This document shows, piece after piece, positions 1-10,035 of a DNA stretch of 52,422 nt (within the stretch, counting starts at the first letter, position 1; each line of letters starts with the position of its first letter). The stretch is from Streptococcus pseudopneumoniae (GTDB lineage: Bacteria > Bacillota > Bacilli > Lactobacillales > Streptococcaceae). The notes beneath the pieces were generated by a model. It made no database searches, was not told where the DNA came from, and saw nothing but the letters and a program-made list of their open reading frames with translations. Where the stretch lies: positions 1 through 52,422 of the forward strand of contig NZ_JUUZ01000002.1 in NCBI RefSeq assembly GCF_001074155.1, written 5' to 3'. Position numbers and translations under genes: made by a program.

Positions 1-46
1 TACGCTGATTTCATCAGCTTTTACAGCCCTACTCAACTGTGCGGAG

Positions 47-105
47 GTGGGACGACGAAATCGGATTCTAACGAATTACCGATTTCTGTCCCACTCTCTT
101 TTTTT
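47..105 (+). terminator. Rho-independent terminator of the gene upstream of the window
   Basis: A 7-bp outer stem (GTGGGAC at 47-53 with GTCCCAC at 88-94) encloses an 8-bp inner stem (GAAATCGG at 57-64 with CCGATTTC at 79-86), followed by a run of seven T. A smaller hairpin (GCTGA/TCAGC, 4-18) precedes it. This hairpin type recurs between genes of mitis-group streptococci. Nothing else was recognised in bases 1-130. Confidence 0.75.
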
Positions 106-139
106 CGCTCTTTTAAAGTATGGGAGTACCGAGGGATAA

Positions 140-169
140 TTGGACAGAATCCAAAAAAAACAGTAAAAT
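140..169 (+). promoter_or_regulatory. Putative promoter of the fol operon
   Basis: TTGGAC (140-145) and TAAAAT (164-169) are 18 bp apart, between the upstream terminator and the first fol gene. The match to sigma-A consensus is moderate. Confidence 0.4.
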
Positions 170-198
170 AGAGGAATACCAATCTAAATGAAATTTGA

Positions 199-1152
<954 letters not shown>

Positions 1153-1153
1153 G

Positions 1154-2452
1154 ATGAATAAAAACGAAACGAATCAGTGGATAGCTAACTATCGAACAGA
1201 CCAACCGCATTTTGGTTTGGAGAGGATGGTGAAGCTATTAGCCCTACGTGGCAATCCCCATCTCAAGCTCAAGGTTATCCATATCGGAGGCACCAATGGT
1301 AAGGGATCTACTATAGCCTTTTTGAAGAATATGTTGGAAAAGATGGGGCTAAGAGTTGGAGTCTTTAGCTCACCCTATCTGATTCATTATACCGATCAGA
1401 TTGCCATTAATGAGGAATCTATCCCAGAAGCAAGATTAGAGACCTTGATGGTAGACTATCGCTCACTACTTGAGGGGGAGCATGCTCATGATTTGCAGGG
1501 GACGACAGAGTTTGAGATTGTCACTGCTATAGCCTATGATTATTTTGCTTCTGAGCGAGTCGATGTGGCCATTATGGAAGTAGGTATGGGCGGACGTTTG
1601 GATAGCACCAATGTTTGCCAGCCTATCTTAACAGGCATTACGACCATTGGGTTGGACCATGTAGTTCTACTAGGGGATAGCTTGGAAGCCATCGCAGAGC
1701 AGAAAGCTGGAATTATCAAACAAGGAGTTCCCCTGGTAACAGGGAATATTGTCCCAGAAGCCTTAGCAGTTATCAACCAAATCGCGAAAGCGAAAGAGGC
1801 TCCTAGACTTGTTTATGGGGAAGATTATCAAGTCAGTCATCAAGGGAGTGTGGGGACGGGAGAAGTCTTTGACTATACAAGCCCGCTTAGACAAGGTCGC
1901 TTTCAGACAGGATTGCTGGGTTTGCACCAGATAGAGAATGCTGGGATGGCACTAGCTTTACTAGATAGGTACTGTCAGGAGAGTAGACGAGAATTACCAG
2001 AAAATGACTTGTTGGCTCAAGCCTTAGAAGAAACAAGTTGGCCTGGACGCTTTGAAGTTGTTTCTAGAAACCCTTTGATGATTTTAGACGGGGCTCACAA
2101 TCCCCATGCTGTCAAGGCTTTGTTAGCTACCTTGGAAGAACGATTTGCTGATTATCACAAGGAAATACTTTTTACATGTATAAAAACCAAGGCCTTGGAG
2201 GATATGTTAGACTTGTTAGGAACTTTGCCAGATACTGAGCTGACATTGACTCACTTTGATGACGGTCGAGCGACAGACGAAAAAGTACTAAAAAAAGTAG
2301 CTTATTCTAGAAATCTCAACTATCAAAGTTGGAAGGAATTTCTAGATCAAAAAATGACAGAAAATGAAGAGAAAAAAACAGTTAGGATAGTTACGGGCTC
2401 CTTGTATTTCTTGAGCCAGGTAAGAGCCTATCTGCTGGAGAGGAAAAACTAG
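1154..2452 (+). CDS. folC: Dihydrofolate synthase / folylpolyglutamate synthase
   Basis: ATP-dependent ligase adding glutamate to dihydropteroate or folate. The Mur-ligase-like P-loop GGTNGKGST is near residue 45, EVGMGGRLDSTNV and TTIGLDH follow, and the C-terminal domain carries LDGAHNPHA. At 432 residues it has the expected size. Only one base separates it from folP and three from folE, so the genes are transcribed together and are probably translationally coupled. No strong Shine-Dalgarno sequence is visible before this ATG, which fits coupling. It corresponds to what pneumococcal literature calls sulB. Confidence 0.95.
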   Translation: MNKNETNQWIANYRTDQPHFGLERMVKLLALRGNPHLKLKVIHIGGTNGKGSTIAFLKNMLEKMGLRVGVFSSPYLIHYTDQIAINEESIPEARLETLMVDYRSLLEGEHAHDLQGTTEFEIVTAIAYDYFASERVDVAIMEVGMGGRLDSTNVCQPILTGITTIGLDHVVLLGDSLEAIAEQKAGIIKQGVPLVTGNIVPEALAVINQIAKAKEAPRLVYGEDYQVSHQGSVGTGEVFDYTSPLRQGRFQTGLLGLHQIENAGMALALLDRYCQESRRELPENDLLAQALEETSWPGRFEVVSRNPLMILDGAHNPHAVKALLATLEERFADYHKEILFTCIKTKALEDMLDLLGTLPDTELTLTHFDDGRATDEKVLKKVAYSRNLNYQSWKEFLDQKMTENEEKKTVRIVTGSLYFLSQVRAYLLERKN

Positions 2453-2455
2453 AGA

Positions 2456-3010
2456 ATGGATACACAAAAGATTGAGACGGCTGTAAAAATGATTATCGAA
2501 GCGGTCGGTGAAGATGTTAACCGCGAAGGCTTGCAGGAAACTCCTGCACGTGTAGCTCGCATGTACCAGGAGATTTTTTCAGGTCTTGGGCAAACTGCTG
2601 AAGAGCACCTGTCAAAATCCTTTGAGATTATTGATGACAATATGGTAGTGGAAAAGGATATCTTTTTCCATACTATGTGTGAACATCACTTCTTGCCATT
2701 TTATGGAAAAGCTCATATCGCCTACATTCCAGATGGACGGGTGGCAGGTTTGTCAAAGCTGGCACGTACAGTTGAGGTTTATGCTAAAAAGCCACAGATT
2801 CAAGAACGCTTGAATATCGAAGTGGCTGATGCTTTGATGGACTATCTTGGTGCCAAAGGTGCTTTCGTTGTTATTGAAGCAGAGCATATGTGTATGAGCA
2901 TGCGTGGTGTTCGAAAACCAGGAACTGCAACCTTGACAACAGTAGCTCGTGGAGTATTTGAAACGGATAAAGATCTTCGAGATCAAGCATACCGTCTCAT
3001 GGGGTTATAA
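2456..3010 (+). CDS. folE: GTP cyclohydrolase I
   Basis: Catalyses the first step of pterin synthesis, GTP to dihydroneopterin triphosphate. The 184-residue protein has the zinc and catalytic signatures MCEHHFLPF (Cys and His near residues 74-77), [17 protein letters not shown] and the late [16 protein letters not shown] containing the second zinc Cys. It is the third gene of the fol operon. A small hairpin with a T tract overlaps its stop codon and may partly separate it from folKB. Confidence 0.97.
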   Translation: MDTQKIETAVKMIIEAVGEDVNREGLQETPARVARMYQEIFSGLGQTAEEHLSKSFEIIDDNMVVEKDIFFHTMCEHHFLPFYGKAHIAYIPDGRVAGLSKLARTVEVYAKKPQIQERLNIEVADALMDYLGAKGAFVVIEAEHMCMSMRGVRKPGTATLTTVARGVFETDKDLRDQAYRLMGL

Positions 3011-3032
3011 AAATCGATTCAAACGATTTTTT
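3009..3032 (+). terminator. Small intra-operon hairpin after folE
   Basis: AAAAATCG (3009-3016) pairs with CGATTTTT (3024-3031) around a 7-nt loop and runs into T residues. The hairpin lies inside the fol operon, so it may act as an attenuator or mRNA stabiliser rather than a full terminator. Confidence 0.4.
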
Positions 3033-3048
3033 CTAGAAAGGACTAGTT

Positions 3049-3879
3049 ATGGATCAATTGCGTATTAAAGATCTAGAAATTTTTGCCTATCATGGTCTTT
3101 TCCCTAGTGAGAAAGAACTGGGCCAAAAATTTATCATTGATGCAAGCTTATCCTATGATATGACCAAGGCTGCTACGGACTTAGATTTGGAAGCTTCTGT
3201 CCATTATGGGGAGCTCTGTCAGCAATGGACGACTTGGTTTCAGGAAACCACTGAAGACTTGATTGAAACAGTTGCCTACAAACTAGTAGAGCGCACTTTT
3301 GAAACCTATCCAATAGTTCAAGAAATTAAACTGGAACTCAAAAAACCATGGGCGCCTATTCATCTACCACTAGACACCTGTTCAGTAACCATCCATCGCC
3401 GCAAACAAAGAGCCTTTATTGCTCTAGGTAGCAATATGGGGGATAAGACGGCTAATCTCGAACTAGCTCTTGACAAGATGCGTACTCGTGGGATTCGTAT
3501 TCTCAAAGAGTCTAGTGTGATTACAACTGAGCCATGGGGTGGTGTAGAGCAGGATAGTTTTGTCAATCAGGTCATTGAAGTAGAAACATGGTTGCCGGCT
3601 CCAATCTTGCTAGAAACCTTATTGGGCATTGAGTCAGAGATGGGACGGATTCGAGAAGTACATTGGGGACCTCGATTGATTGATTTGGATTTGCTCTTTG
3701 TCGAGGATCAAGTCATCTACACAGATGAGCTTATCTTACCGCATCCTTATATCGCTGAGCGACTCTTTGTCTTAGAGTCTCTGCAGGAAATTGCACCTCA
3801 TTTCATCCATCCAGTCTTGGGACAACCGATTCGTCACTTATATCTTCAATTGGAGAAAGAAAATGGCCAAGGTTTCTGA
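3049..3879 (+). CDS. folKB: Bifunctional dihydroneopterin aldolase / HPPK
   Basis: Fused enzyme for two consecutive folate steps, 276 residues (pneumococcal SulD type). Residues 1-115 are the FolB aldolase ([39 protein letters not shown]). Residues 120-276 are the pyrophosphokinase FolK ([45 protein letters not shown]). The ATG follows GAAAGG. Its last 17 bp overlap the start of the next gene, so that membrane protein is probably co-expressed with the fol operon. Confidence 0.95.
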   Translation: MDQLRIKDLEIFAYHGLFPSEKELGQKFIIDASLSYDMTKAATDLDLEASVHYGELCQQWTTWFQETTEDLIETVAYKLVERTFETYPIVQEIKLELKKPWAPIHLPLDTCSVTIHRRKQRAFIALGSNMGDKTANLELALDKMRTRGIRILKESSVITTEPWGGVEQDSFVNQVIEVETWLPAPILLETLLGIESEMGRIREVHWGPRLIDLDLLFVEDQVIYTDELILPHPYIAERLFVLESLQEIAPHFIHPVLGQPIRHLYLQLEKENGQGF

Positions 3880-5146
3880 AACTTATAGTAAATGGAAAAG
3901 TATAGGGGAAGGTCTTGTAGCTATTGTCTTAGGCCTTCTCTTGGTTTGTTTTGGGCAGGTAGTTCCGATACTGGGTTACCAACTTCTGATGGCCTACTTT
4001 TTCTTGTCGGCAGTGTGGCAACTATTGACGCGATGGTTTCAAGAAAAGTCCCGGAGAGAAAATATATTTGTAACTCTAGCCAAGCTCTTTCTTGCAGTCA
4101 TCCTATTTGATTCAGTCATCTTACAGGGCATCGCTCTCTATCTCTTGGTTATCCTCATTGGAAGTTATCAGCTTTTTACAGGCCTAATCAGTCTGATTAC
4201 CTGGTTGCTATACCGGAAAAATCATATTCATCCAAGGATTAATTACTTATTTGATGCTGTATGGATGATGGGATTTGGTCTCTATAGTATTTCTCCTTTT
4301 CATGATGCGACAAATTTTGAATTACTCTTACTTGGTTTTTACTTGATTATGTTGGGGGCAAGCAGCCTCAGAGATGGATTCTTTTTTGAAAAAGGGAGAA
4401 GTAATCCTAAGCTCAAGCGTAGAATGAGAATGACCCTGCCTATATTCATGACAGCCTTGATTCCCATCAGCACCTTACGACGATGGAATGAAAGGTTATC
4501 TAGTCATCAGGTAGAAGAAAATGAAGTGCATTTGGAGAGAAAAAATGAAAAATCTGTTGATTTAGAAATTTTCATCCATACTTCAGAATCATCTTTCTTC
4601 TTGGCCATGGGTCATGTAGATATCTGCTATCAAGGTCAGGTTATTTCCTACGGCTCTTATGACCCACATTCAGAACGCTTGTTTGGTACAATTGGCGACG
4701 GGGTTTTATTTAAGGCTAATCGTGAAAAATATATTGAACTTTGTAAGAGAGAAAGCCAGAAAACCCTATTCGCCTATGGTTTAAGCCTGTCTCAACAACA
4801 GAAAAAAGCCATCGAAGAACGATTGAGAGAGATAGAAGGCCTCTTGATACCTTGGGAGCCAAGTTCACAACTACTGAAAAGAAGGGAAGGAGAGGTCAAA
4901 CATACCTACTCTTATCAGCTGAAACACGAGGCTGATGCAACCCTCTATAAGTTCACATCATCTAAATTTAAAACCTACTTTGTTCTCAGTACAAACTGTG
5001 TTCTATTGGCCGACTCTATTGTTGGAGAGGCTGGAACAGATATCCTGAGTCCCCAAGGTTTTATCGTCCCTGGGACTTATCAGGACTATCTTGATTTAGA
5101 ATTTAAAAAACCGAGTGGTATCGTGGTAAGTCGTTCTATTTATTAA
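3863..5146 (+). CDS. DUF308-like membrane protein with papain-like C-terminal region
   Basis: A 427-residue protein of unknown function. I chose ATG 3863 because it follows TTGGAGAAAGAAA; in-frame codons upstream lie deep inside folKB. Residues 1-170 hold about six hydrophobic segments in HdeD/DUF308 style, including [22 protein letters not shown] basic linker ([10 protein letters not shown]) then leads to a soluble region. There, a GHVDICYQG strand with His and a later [13 protein letters not shown] with Cys resemble the His-then-Cys order of permuted papain/NlpC-P60 enzymes. That catalytic reading is an inference. It is the last gene of the fol transcript and ends at a bidirectional terminator. 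Confidence 0.8.
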   Translation: MAKVSETYSKWKSIGEGLVAIVLGLLLVCFGQVVPILGYQLLMAYFFLSAVWQLLTRWFQEKSRRENIFVTLAKLFLAVILFDSVILQGIALYLLVILIGSYQLFTGLISLITWLLYRKNHIHPRINYLFDAVWMMGFGLYSISPFHDATNFELLLLGFYLIMLGASSLRDGFFFEKGRSNPKLKRRMRMTLPIFMTALIPISTLRRWNERLSSHQVEENEVHLERKNEKSVDLEIFIHTSESSFFLAMGHVDICYQGQVISYGSYDPHSERLFGTIGDGVLFKANREKYIELCKRESQKTLFAYGLSLSQQQKKAIEERLREIEGLLIPWEPSSQLLKRREGEVKHTYSYQLKHEADATLYKFTSSKFKTYFVLSTNCVLLADSIVGEAGTDILSPQGFIVPGTYQDYLDLEFKKPSGIVVSRSIY

Positions 5147-5152
5147 AAAAAG

Positions 5153-5180
5153 AAAACTCTAGTCAGAAGACTAGAGTTTT
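5153..5180. terminator. Bidirectional terminator
   Basis: A perfect 12-bp stem (AAAACTCTAGTC / GACTAGAGTTTT) with a 4-nt loop. The A and T ends allow it to stop both the fol transcript and the converging DUF960 gene, whose stop codon it touches. Confidence 0.9.
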
Positions 5181-5497
5181 TAAAATAGGTCATTTTCTTC
5201 AGGTAGGAGGATGGTTTCCTTACCGTCCATATCCATAACAAGTACTTTCGGTGGGTACAATGGGTCAAAGGGATGATTAAAATCGAAGTCAATCGTAGTC
5301 GGTAGGTGCTCACTTGAAAAACGGAAGGTGATGGAACCGTTACTGTTTAAGAGCTGAAATTCCAACTCATCTTCTAATTCAAAAACATGCTTTAAAAAAT
5401 GATCAATAATGTACCAGATTGAGTCAATCACATCGTCTGGGAGATTGGTTACCACACCAAAGCTGGCACAACGTCTATGAGAATCCGTAAAAGCCAT
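5180..5497 (-). CDS. DUF960 family protein
   Basis: A small conserved protein of 105 residues with no known function. It begins MAFTDSHRRCASFGVVTNLPDDVIDSIW, typical of the DUF960 family of streptococci and other lactic acid bacteria. It is soluble, acidic and lacks a signal peptide. The start is supported by AGGAGG-type bases (rc of cattcctcctgc) just upstream. It is convergent with the fol operon and divergent from ccpA. Confidence 0.85.
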   Translation of the reverse strand: MAFTDSHRRCASFGVVTNLPDDVIDSIWYIIDHFLKHVFELEDELEFQLLNSNGSITFRFSSEHLPTTIDFDFNHPFDPLYPPKVLVMDMDGKETILLPEENDLF

Positions 5498-5620
5498 CCA
5501 TTCCTCCTGCTTAATTTTTTATTATCATACTGCAAACTGGCCTAAAAATCAAGAAAAGTAAACTAATTTCAGAAAATATGATTTTTGATACATTTTTTTC
5601 AAAGAAAGTTTATATATCCC

Positions 5621-5649
5621 TTGAAAATGCTTACAATAAATGATAAACT
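5621..5649 (+). promoter_or_regulatory. ccpA promoter overlapped by a cre-like box
   Basis: TTGAAA (5621-5626) and TAAACT (5644-5649) with a 17-bp spacer form the promoter. Bases 5621-5635 fit the catabolite-responsive element WTGNAARCGNWWWCA with one mismatch (T for the central C). A CcpA box over the -35 region suggests that the gene represses itself. Confidence 0.6.
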
Positions 5650-5701
5650 AGAGATAGTGTAAACATGAAAACAAAATTTTCAACATTAGAAAGGAAACGG
5701 T

Positions 5702-6709
5702 ATGAACACAGATGATACAGTAACAATTTATGACGTTGCCCGAGAAGCAGGAGTTTCAATGGCAACTGTCAGTCGTGTAGTCAATGGCAACAAGAATGTC
5801 AAAGAAAACACTCGTAAGAAAGTTCTAGAGGTGATTGATCGCCTAGACTATCGTCCAAATGCAGTAGCTCGTGGCTTGGCAAGCAAACGAACAACAACTG
5901 TTGGGGTTGTCATCCCAGATATCACTAACACGTATTTTGCTGCGCTAGCAAAAGGAATTGATGATATTGCAGAGATGTACAAGTATAACATCGTCCTTGC
6001 GAATAGTGATGAGGATGATGAAAAAGAAGTGGCAGTAGTGAATACACTCTTTTCAAAACAAGTTGATGGTATTATCTTTATGGGCTATCACTTAACAGAG
6101 AAAATTCGCTCAGAGTTTTCACGTTCACGTACCCCTGTAGTTCTTGCAGGAACAGTGGATGTAGAACACCAGCTTCCAAGTGTTAATATTGACTATAAGA
6201 ATGCTACTGCGGATGCTGTTCGCCATTTGTTGAAGCGTAACAAAAAAATTGCCTTTGTGAGTGGCCCATTGGTAGATGATATTAACGGTAAAATTCGCTT
6301 GGTTGGCTACAAAGAAGCTTTGAAAGCAGCAGGAGTCAACTATAGTGAAGGACTTGTATTTGAATCTAAATATCGCTATGATGATGGTTATGCTCTGGCA
6401 GAGCGCTTAGTTTCTTCAAAAGCAACTGCAGCGATTGTGACCGGTGATGAATTGGCAGCTGGTCTCTTGAACGGCTTGGCTGACCATGGAGTTTCAGTAC
6501 CAGAAGACTTTGAAATCATTACGAGTGATGATTCTCAAATCGCTCGCTTTACTCGACCAAGCCTTACAACTATCGCACAACCCTTGTATGACTTAGGTGC
6601 GATTAGTATGCGTATGTTGACTAAAATTATGCATAAGGAAGAATTGGAGGAACGTGAAGTCCTCCTACCTCACGGTTTGACAGAACGCAAATCAACTCGC
6701 AAAAACTAA
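5702..6709 (+). CDS. ccpA: Catabolite control protein A
   Basis: LacI-family master regulator of carbon catabolite control that binds cre sites with HPr-Ser46-P as corepressor. Residues 1-60 hold the helix-turn-helix and hinge (TIYDVAREAGVSMATVSRVVNG, YRPNAVARGLASK). The rest is a periplasmic-binding-protein-like effector domain ending LLPHGLTERKSTRKN. The length of 335 residues is normal for CcpA, and AAAGGAAACGGT precedes the ATG. Identity rests on the highly conserved HTH, the length and the adjacent asparaginase and HAD genes, as I recall from pneumococcus. Confidence 0.95.
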   Translation: MNTDDTVTIYDVAREAGVSMATVSRVVNGNKNVKENTRKKVLEVIDRLDYRPNAVARGLASKRTTTVGVVIPDITNTYFAALAKGIDDIAEMYKYNIVLANSDEDDEKEVAVVNTLFSKQVDGIIFMGYHLTEKIRSEFSRSRTPVVLAGTVDVEHQLPSVNIDYKNATADAVRHLLKRNKKIAFVSGPLVDDINGKIRLVGYKEALKAAGVNYSEGLVFESKYRYDDGYALAERLVSSKATAAIVTGDELAAGLLNGLADHGVSVPEDFEIITSDDSQIARFTRPSLTTIAQPLYDLGAISMRMLTKIMHKEELEEREVLLPHGLTERKSTRKN

Positions 6710-6710
6710 T

Positions 6711-6746
6711 AAAAAACCAGGAATCTAGCTGATTTCCTGGTTTTTT
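6711..6746. terminator. Bidirectional terminator between ccpA and ansA
   Basis: AAAAAACCAGGAA (6711-6723) pairs with TTCCTGGTTTTTT (6734-6746), serving the converging ccpA and asparaginase genes. Confidence 0.9.
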
Positions 6747-6747
6747 A

Positions 6748-7710
6748 TTATCCTTCCATATATGTTCGGAGTTGTTCGCCCTTAAGTCCGGCATTGATTG
6801 CGATAAGAAGTTTCAGTCGTGCTTTTTGAGCGTTTAGTTCTTTTACAAAATATACACCATCATTCTGAAGACAAACACCACCGCCTTCGTAGGCGTAAAC
6901 AGGTTCTGCAATCCCATTGAAACAACGTGAGACTAGTGCAATAGGAAGTCCTGCTTGACTGAGAGATTTTAATTTTTCAGCTGTTTCCTTTGGTACATTT
7001 CCAGCGCCAAAAGCCTGAATAATCAATCCATCTAGTTGGTCAACAGGAAGTAAATCGAGAAGTTCATCGGTCATGCCCGCATAAACAGGGATAATAGGGA
7101 CCAACCCTTGAATGCTCTCAAGGTCAAAACGAACACGAGGTTCTGCCGTTTTGAAGTAGAGAATTTCCTGCTTCATAATGAGTCCGAGTGGTCCATGAGT
7201 TGGTGTTTGAAAGGTACTAACGTTAGTAGTATGCGTTTTTGTGACATATTTAGCGGCGTGAATTTCATCGTTCATAACGACCAACACACCCTTATCTGCA
7301 GCCTTATCATCACTCGCAACGCGTAAGGCGCTAAGATAGTTGTAGACACCATCACTTCCCAGTTCATTGGAACTTCTCATAGCACCTGTCAGGACGATAG
7401 GCATATGAGGTACCTCCATGGTGTCGAGGAAATAAGCTGTTTCTTCTAGTGTATCTGTCCCATGTGTAATGACAACACCATCATAGGCCGATGCCTCTTG
7501 TTTAATCTTTTGGTAGAGGGCTAACATATGCTTAGGCTTGATATGGGGACTAGGTAAATTTAAAAAATCCAAGGAATGGACTTCGATACCTTCGAGAGGA
7601 TTAGAGATATGATTCATAGGGTTATCAGCACTAGTCCTTACAGCTCCAGATTCATCTGCCTGCATGGAGATAGTGCCACCAGTATGTAAAACAAGGATTT
7701 TCTTAGTCAT
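6748..7710 (-). CDS. ansA: L-asparaginase
   Basis: Hydrolyses asparagine to aspartate and ammonia. The 320-residue protein has both asparaginase active-site signatures: VLHTGGTISM at residues 8-17 with the nucleophilic Thr, and VVITHGTDTLEETAYFL near residue 80 with the Thr-Asp pair. A downstream Lys-containing segment is seen around TGAMRSSNE. No signal peptide is present, so the enzyme is cytosolic. It is transcribed away from the HAD hydrolase gene; the 65-bp gap holds the divergent start signals. Confidence 0.93.
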   Translation of the reverse strand: MTKKILVLHTGGTISMQADESGAVRTSADNPMNHISNPLEGIEVHSLDFLNLPSPHIKPKHMLALYQKIKQEASAYDGVVITHGTDTLEETAYFLDTMEVPHMPIVLTGAMRSSNELGSDGVYNYLSALRVASDDKAADKGVLVVMNDEIHAAKYVTKTHTTNVSTFQTPTHGPLGLIMKQEILYFKTAEPRVRFDLESIQGLVPIIPVYAGMTDELLDLLPVDQLDGLIIQAFGAGNVPKETAEKLKSLSQAGLPIALVSRCFNGIAEPVYAYEGGGVCLQNDGVYFVKELNAQKARLKLLIAINAGLKGEQLRTYMEG

Positions 7711-7737
7711 GATTCACTCACTTTTTCTGAAATGTGG

Positions 7738-7743
7738 TATAAT
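7738..7743 (+). promoter_or_regulatory. -10 box of the HAD hydrolase gene
   Basis: A perfect TATAAT, 33 bp before the ATG, in the short divergent region with ansA. No good -35 was seen. Confidence 0.4.
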
Positions 7744-7775
7744 CATTGTATCATAAAAGAAAGGAATGAGATAGA

Positions 7776-9170
7776 ATGGAAGTCAAAGCTGTGTTTTTTG
7801 ATATTGATGGAACGCTTGTAAATGACAGTAAGAGTGTTTTGAAGTCCACAAAGGAAGCTATCAAGATTGTGAAAGAACAAGGGGTGCTTGTTGGGGTAGC
7901 AACAGGGCGAGGACCTTTTTTTGTTAAGGATTTGATGGATGATTTGGATCTGGATTTTGCAGTGACCTACAATGGCCAATATATCTTTAACAAAGATCGT
8001 GTTCTTTTTGCTAGCCCTATTGATAAGAGAAGCCTCAGACAAATCATCTCTTATGCTAAGAAAAATCGAAAAGAGATTGCCATGGGAACGCGACAAGACG
8101 TTGTCGGTTCTCGGATTATGTCCTTTGGGCTCAGTCCTCTTTCACAGCTAGTTAGTCGATTTGTACCTAAATTTTTGACTCGTACTGTTAGTCATTCCTT
8201 TAATCGTATGGTCAGTAAGGCCCTTCCTCAGAAGGAAGATGATTTGTTGGACCTAATCAATCAACCGATCTATCAGGTGCTTATGTTGATGACGCCTGAG
8301 GAGACTAACCATGCTGCTGAAGAATTAAACAATCTGAAGTTCACCAGAAGTAATCCTTTCGCGGCCGATATTATCAATCAAGGGAATTCCAAGTTAGAGG
8401 GTATCCGTCGTGTCGGAAAAGAGTATGGTTTTGAACTCAATCAAGTCATGGCCTTTGGGGACTCGGATAATGACTTGGAAATGTTGGCTGGTGTTGGTAT
8501 GTCTGTTGCCATGGGAAATGGTAGTAGCAGTGTAAAAGAAGTTGCTAAGCATATTACTGCCAGTAACCAAGATGATGGGATTCACAAGGCTTTGGAATAT
8601 TTTGGAGTCTTGGCTTCTGAAAAAGTCTTTGTCAGTCGTGACTATCATTTCAACAAGGTTAAGACCTTCCATCGTATGATGGATGAGCGAACTCAAGAAG
8701 AACCTATAGCTTGGGATTTAGAAGGGGCGACCCACCGTGCTGGCTTTAAGATTGAAGAGTTAGTTGAATTTGTCCGTGCTGCAAGCAATTCTGAAGAGGA
8801 ATTCCAACAAGCTGTGCAGGATTTACACCAAGCACTTGATATAGCTGCCGAAAAAGTATCTCAGTCAACACCAGCTGAGAAAACCCTCGTTGGTCAAGTG
8901 GATGCTTTGATTGATACGCTCTACTTTACTTATGGAAGTTTCGTTTTAATGGGGGTAGACCCAGAGAGAATCTTTGAGATTGTCCATCAAGCAAACATGG
9001 GTAAAATCTTCCCAGATGGTAAGGCTCATTTTGATCCAGTAACCCACAAAATCTTGAAACCAGATAACTGGAAAGAAAAGTACGCTCCAGAGCCTGCAAT
9101 CAAAAAGGAAATAGAGCGCCAAATCAAGGCTTATGAACGTCATAAGGAAAGAGAAAATAGAATGAGTTAG
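7776..9170 (+). CDS. Cof-type HAD phosphatase fused to a MazG/PRA-PH-like domain
   Basis: A 464-residue two-domain protein. Residues 1-275 are a HAD-IIB (Cof) phosphatase: FDIDGTLVND with the nucleophilic Asp, TGRGPFFVKDL, and GDSDNDLEML with the metal-binding Asp pair. The remaining ~190 residues are all-helical with QVDALIDTLYFTYGSF and later QANMGKIFPDGKAHFDP. They resemble the phosphoribosyl-ATP pyrophosphohydrolase/MazG-type NTP pyrophosphatases. This suggests a nucleotide-sanitising enzyme that cuts an NTP and then dephosphorylates a product, but the substrate is unknown. The first domain is certain; the second is a pattern-based call. Confidence 0.88.
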   Translation: MEVKAVFFDIDGTLVNDSKSVLKSTKEAIKIVKEQGVLVGVATGRGPFFVKDLMDDLDLDFAVTYNGQYIFNKDRVLFASPIDKRSLRQIISYAKKNRKEIAMGTRQDVVGSRIMSFGLSPLSQLVSRFVPKFLTRTVSHSFNRMVSKALPQKEDDLLDLINQPIYQVLMLMTPEETNHAAEELNNLKFTRSNPFAADIINQGNSKLEGIRRVGKEYGFELNQVMAFGDSDNDLEMLAGVGMSVAMGNGSSSVKEVAKHITASNQDDGIHKALEYFGVLASEKVFVSRDYHFNKVKTFHRMMDERTQEEPIAWDLEGATHRAGFKIEELVEFVRAASNSEEEFQQAVQDLHQALDIAAEKVSQSTPAEKTLVGQVDALIDTLYFTYGSFVLMGVDPERIFEIVHQANMGKIFPDGKAHFDPVTHKILKPDNWKEKYAPEPAIKKEIERQIKAYERHKERENRMS

Positions 9171-9192
9171 AAGCTCCAAGATGAAAAATTAA

Positions 9193-9225
9193 AATACCTA
9201 TTGGATTTATTCAATAGGTATTTTT
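9193..9225. terminator. Bidirectional terminator
   Basis: An 11-bp stem AATACCTATTG / CAATAGGTATT followed by T residues, between the converging HAD and asp23 genes. Confidence 0.88.
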
Positions 9226-9245
9226 GTTCATATTAGATTTTGGAG

Positions 9246-9839
9246 CTAGTTTACACGACTTTTTTCTTTAGATGCTACATCTTTTACAGCTTCGACACCT
9301 TCACTTGCTTTTTCTTTAGCAGTTGATACACCACTACTGAAACCAGTTTTAACTTTTTCAAATTGTTCGGATGCAAATTCACCTGTTGACTCTGCTGCGT
9401 CAGTTACTCTATCTTGAAGACTCACTGAGTCTGCTTCAAATTGTTCTTTTGTTTTGATATCAACAACGTTCACGTTTACTTCAACAACTTCAAGATTTGT
9501 CATTTGTGAAACTTCAGAAGTGACAACTTCTTTAATTTTGTTGTATAGTTCAGGAACGTTAATTTTGTATTCTACAACAACATTCAAATCGACAGCAACT
9601 TGTGTCTTACCGACTTCAACATTAACTCCGCGAGTAACATTATCTGTGTTAATAATTTTTTCAGTTAAATTAGAGAAAAATCCTCCATCAACGTCCAAAA
9701 GACCAGGTACTTTTTCTAATGCTAGACCAATAATTTTTTGGATAACCTTATTTTCATAAGTAAGGCTTCCTTTTACTTCATGAGTAGTAGCAGTAGATTC
9801 ATTTTTTTCTGTAGAAACGTTTTTTTCCAAGTTTGACAT
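9246..9839 (-). CDS. Asp23/Gls24 family envelope stress protein
   Basis: A 197-residue member of the alkaline-shock protein family. The Asp23 core at residues 22-125 includes GSLTYENKVIQKIIGLALEKVPGLLDVDGG and VNVEVGKTQVAVDLNVVVEY. The tail is Ala/Glu/Lys-rich and probably helical. In staphylococci Asp23 is held at the membrane by AmaP, and here amaP and a DUF2273 gene lie directly upstream on the same strand, so the three form one operon. Its ATG follows TAAGGAGTCGCAT. It ends in front of a bidirectional terminator. Confidence 0.93.
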   Translation of the reverse strand: MSNLEKNVSTEKNESTATTHEVKGSLTYENKVIQKIIGLALEKVPGLLDVDGGFFSNLTEKIINTDNVTRGVNVEVGKTQVAVDLNVVVEYKINVPELYNKIKEVVTSEVSQMTNLEVVEVNVNVVDIKTKEQFEADSVSLQDRVTDAAESTGEFASEQFEKVKTGFSSGVSTAKEKASEGVEAVKDVASKEKSRVN

Positions 9840-9852
9840 ATGCGACTCCTTA

Positions 9853-10023
9853 TTATTTATTTATATAGTTTTTTTGGATATATAATCCAATTACAATTCC
9901 TAAAGCTCCGAAAATCAAAACAAATAGTGTTTTGAAGAAACCAAAGGAAATAATTAAACAAGCTAGAATAATACCTATTAAGCCTGATAAAATTGGATAC
10001 TGATACTTTTTAAGTAATTCCAT
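9853..10023 (-). CDS. DUF2273 small membrane protein
   Basis: A 56-residue protein starting MELLKKYQYPILSGLIGIIL. Two hydrophobic stretches span residues 10-27 and 29-48, separated by a short turn (SFGFFK), and the tail is IQKNYINK. Such two-helix DUF2273 proteins sit between amaP and asp23/gls24 genes in Firmicutes. It starts 12 bp after the amaP stop, which itself overlaps an AAGGAAG ribosome site, and ends 13 bp before asp23. Position, size and hydrophobicity support the call. Confidence 0.88.
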   Translation of the reverse strand: MELLKKYQYPILSGLIGIILACLIISFGFFKTLFVLIFGALGIVIGLYIQKNYINK

Positions 10024-10035
10024 CTTTTCACTTCC

